Below, piece after piece: positions 38,895 to 40,036 of a stretch of 40,036 bases of DNA. The translations under genes and the position numbers were made by a program. The notes beneath the pieces were generated by a model. The model saw nothing but the letters and a program-made list of their open reading frames with translations, searched no databases and was not told the DNA's origin. This DNA comes from a virus. The stretch is taken from positions 1-40,036 of IMG/VR virus record IMGVR_UViG_3300031746_000064; one strand, 5' to 3'. Within the stretch, counting starts at the first letter, position 1, and each line of letters begins with the position of its first letter.

Positions 38895-38968
38895 GGGGGC
38901 ATAGACCAACTGGTAGAGTCATCAGACCTAAAATCTGTATAGTCAGGGTTCGAATCCCTGTGCTCCTA
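38895..38968 (+). tRNA. tRNA with anticodon TAA (codon UUA), short variable loop
   Basis: Acceptor GGGGGCA/TGCTCCT, anticodon stem TCAGA/TCTGT (T-T at the base), loop CCTAAAA (C at 33), T-arm CAGGG-TTCGAAT-CCCTG. Like the TAG tRNA at 34946 it has a Leu anticodon without the long variable arm. Confidence 0.75.
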
Positions 38969-38986
38969 TTTTAACTAACAGGTACT

Positions 38987-39646
38987 ATGGACTTCAAAGG
39001 TTTTGCATTACGAAGGTCTTGTGCCAAGTATAAAGAGGAAATGTCTGTCATATCGTACAGCATTACTCATGACATACCTTATAAGTTATGTGTAAAGTCT
39101 GAAGAAGTTCCAGAAGGTTACGTTCCTGTAGGCAGCGTAGAATGGTGTGAGAAATTCCTTTCTGCAGAAAAGACAGTACCAGATTACTACCCGGAATTTC
39201 TGTCTGAGTACCTGTACAGGAAGGTCTGGAAGACTGATAAGTGGCCTTTAGGACAAAAAGTTTTTATAAAGCCGGCTGATAAGCATAAGCGGTATACGGG
39301 CTTTGTTACATCCGGCAGGTATAATAAGAAGAAACGGGGACCTAATTGGTGCTCGGAAATCGTTAAGTTCACTAATGAGTGGCGATATTATGTAGCTGAT
39401 GGTAAAATTCTAACAGGGGAATGGTACGATGGAGACCAAATAAACACTCCAGATGCCCCGGAACTGACCGTTAAGATACCTGAAGGATATTGTGGAGCTA
39501 TAGACTTTGGCTATTTAACTACCGGAGAATTAGCCCTGGTAGAAGCTAATTCTCCTTATGCCTGTGGGTGGTATGGAAAAGACCATAAGCTGTTTGTAGA
39601 GTGGCTGATAAAAGGATGGCAGTATCTTGGCACATATAAAAATTAA
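38987..39646 (+). CDS. ATP-grasp domain protein (DUF4343-type)
   Basis: 219 residues. The C-terminal two thirds show the ATP-grasp order: K-V-F-I-K-P-A-D (ATP-binding strand with Lys), E-I-V-K-F-T-N-E-W-R-Y-Y-V (hinge and Arg), G-A-I-D-F-G-Y and L-V-E-A-N-S-P-Y-A (metal-binding Glu and Asn), then C-G-W-Y-G. This small ATP-grasp family is common in phages; members are thought to ligate amino acids or modify a protein or nucleic acid, but substrates are unknown. Start ATG 38987 follows the last tRNA by 18 bp. Confidence 0.75.
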   Translation: MDFKGFALRRSCAKYKEEMSVISYSITHDIPYKLCVKSEEVPEGYVPVGSVEWCEKFLSAEKTVPDYYPEFLSEYLYRKVWKTDKWPLGQKVFIKPADKHKRYTGFVTSGRYNKKKRGPNWCSEIVKFTNEWRYYVADGKILTGEWYDGDQINTPDAPELTVKIPEGYCGAIDFGYLTTGELALVEANSPYACGWYGKDHKLFVEWLIKGWQYLGTYKN

Positions 39647-39953
39647 ATTTTGTAAAGACGGATATCTATATGTCATAGCAGCCAGGAATTCTTATCTTGG
39701 TATCAGTAAGTCTAACGGTACGGAATTCACTATAAGCAGGTTTAAATTCAGGAATAATTTTCTTTATACAGAGGATCATTGGGATAAGGATGAGCATGGA
39801 ACGGTAAAGCCTTTAGAGGAGCTGGAAAAGGTCCCTGAGCTGTCTGAAGAGGACCTGTTAATCTATCTGAATAAGAAGGCTGAAGAATACAAGGACAGAA
39901 TTACTAAGTATATTCCTAATGTTCAGGAATATATCAGGATCCTGAAAGAGTGA
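39627..39953 (+). CDS. Hypothetical small protein
   Basis: 108 residues from TTG 39627, overlapping the ATP-grasp gene by 20 bp. Beta-rich N-terminus, acidic helical C-terminus (E-E-L-E-K-V-P-E-L-S-E-E-D-L). It ends at TGA. Coupled to the previous gene; function unknown. Confidence 0.5.
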   Translation: MAHIKIKFCKDGYLYVIAARNSYLGISKSNGTEFTISRFKFRNNFLYTEDHWDKDEHGTVKPLEELEKVPELSEEDLLIYLNKKAEEYKDRITKYIPNVQEYIRILKE

Positions 39954-39956
39954 TTT

Positions 39957-40036
39957 ATGGAAACTTTAGTATTAAACAAATGTACTGTTCCAGTATCTGT
40001 AATACCAAGCAGACGTGCTACTACTCTAGTTACGTC
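39957..40036 (+). CDS. HNH endonuclease-like protein (3' partial)
   Basis: The first 26 codons, M-E-T-L-V-L-N-K-C-T-V-P-V-S-V-I-P-S-R-R-A-T-T-L-V-T, match the typical N-terminus of HNH nucleases of the type V-L-V-L-N-x-x-x-x-P-I-x-x-x-x-x-R-R-A. The nuclease core lies beyond the window, so the call depends on this lead-in alone. Confidence 0.5.
   Translation, partial: METLVLNKCTVPVSVIPSRRATTLVT

Overview
The window reads as part of a large (jumbo-type) tailed bacteriophage genome, or a closely related phage-like replicon. It is AT-rich and densely packed with small genes, mostly on the + strand, with many ATGA/TTGA-type overlaps. It carries collagen-like and repeat-built tail-fibre genes, a long tRNA array invaded by three homing-endonuclease genes, two solitary TnpB transposon genes, and almost no house-keeping genes. 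TAA, TAG and TGA are all used as stops. The host cannot be fixed from this sequence.

Layout. 1-6370: two tail-fibre or receptor-binding genes, a collagen-like GXT-repeat protein and a 1631-aa protein built from a duplicated array of FDGRYxY / RYDT repeats. 6371-6960: an RNA-coding strip with a good promoter, a tRNA with anticodon UCA (opal suppressor), two type I-C-like CRISPR repeats without a normal spacer, a Y-RNA-like element and a terminator. 6961-10951: an operon with a ubiquitin-like protein, a Ro60/TROVE protein, an unknown protein, a JAB/JAMM protease, a Cys-rich mini-protein and a ThiF/E1-like enzyme. 11116-18465: small phage proteins (an RRM RNA-binding protein, a zinc ribbon, coiled coils), one TnpB and one frameshifted gene. 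18528-20487 (minus): a PD-(D/E)XK-like nuclease, a membrane peptide and an AcrVA2-like protein. 20609-25746: a nicotinamidase-like enzyme followed by a vWA + PP2C + protein-kinase set resembling the TerY-P triad. 25721-27074: the second TnpB and a gene remnant. 27186-33247: a membrane and stress block (Pro-rich exported protein, YjfI/DUF2170-like and PspA/YjfJ-like proteins, and a GluR0-like ligand-gated K+ channel). 33321-38968: the tRNA array with about 18 recognisable tRNAs, degenerate tRNA pieces, two permuted tRNA-like RNAs, two HNH genes, one NUMOD3/PD-(D/E)XK homing gene and small proteins. 38987-40036: an ATP-grasp protein, a small protein and the start of an HNH-like gene.

The most interesting system is an inferred phage Ro60/Y-RNA/ubiquitin-like apparatus. 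The TROVE gene sits inside a Ubl-JAB-E1 cassette. Three loci (6670-6745, 34772-34932, 35120-35255) share a terminal stem, an asymmetric internal loop with conserved bases, a second short helix that covaries, and then a tRNA T-arm. In the two loci of the array this is followed by a closed acceptor stem, D-arm and anticodon arm, so the order is a circularly permuted tRNA. This is the architecture expected of tRNA-mimicking (YrlA-type) Y RNAs, the known partners of Ro60. Two further signals point to CRISPR evasion: solitary I-C-like repeats (candidate RNA anti-CRISPR) and an AcrVA2-like gene. Five array tRNAs have C instead of the near-universal U at position 33. All functional statements are from sequence reading only; no searches or folding programs were run.
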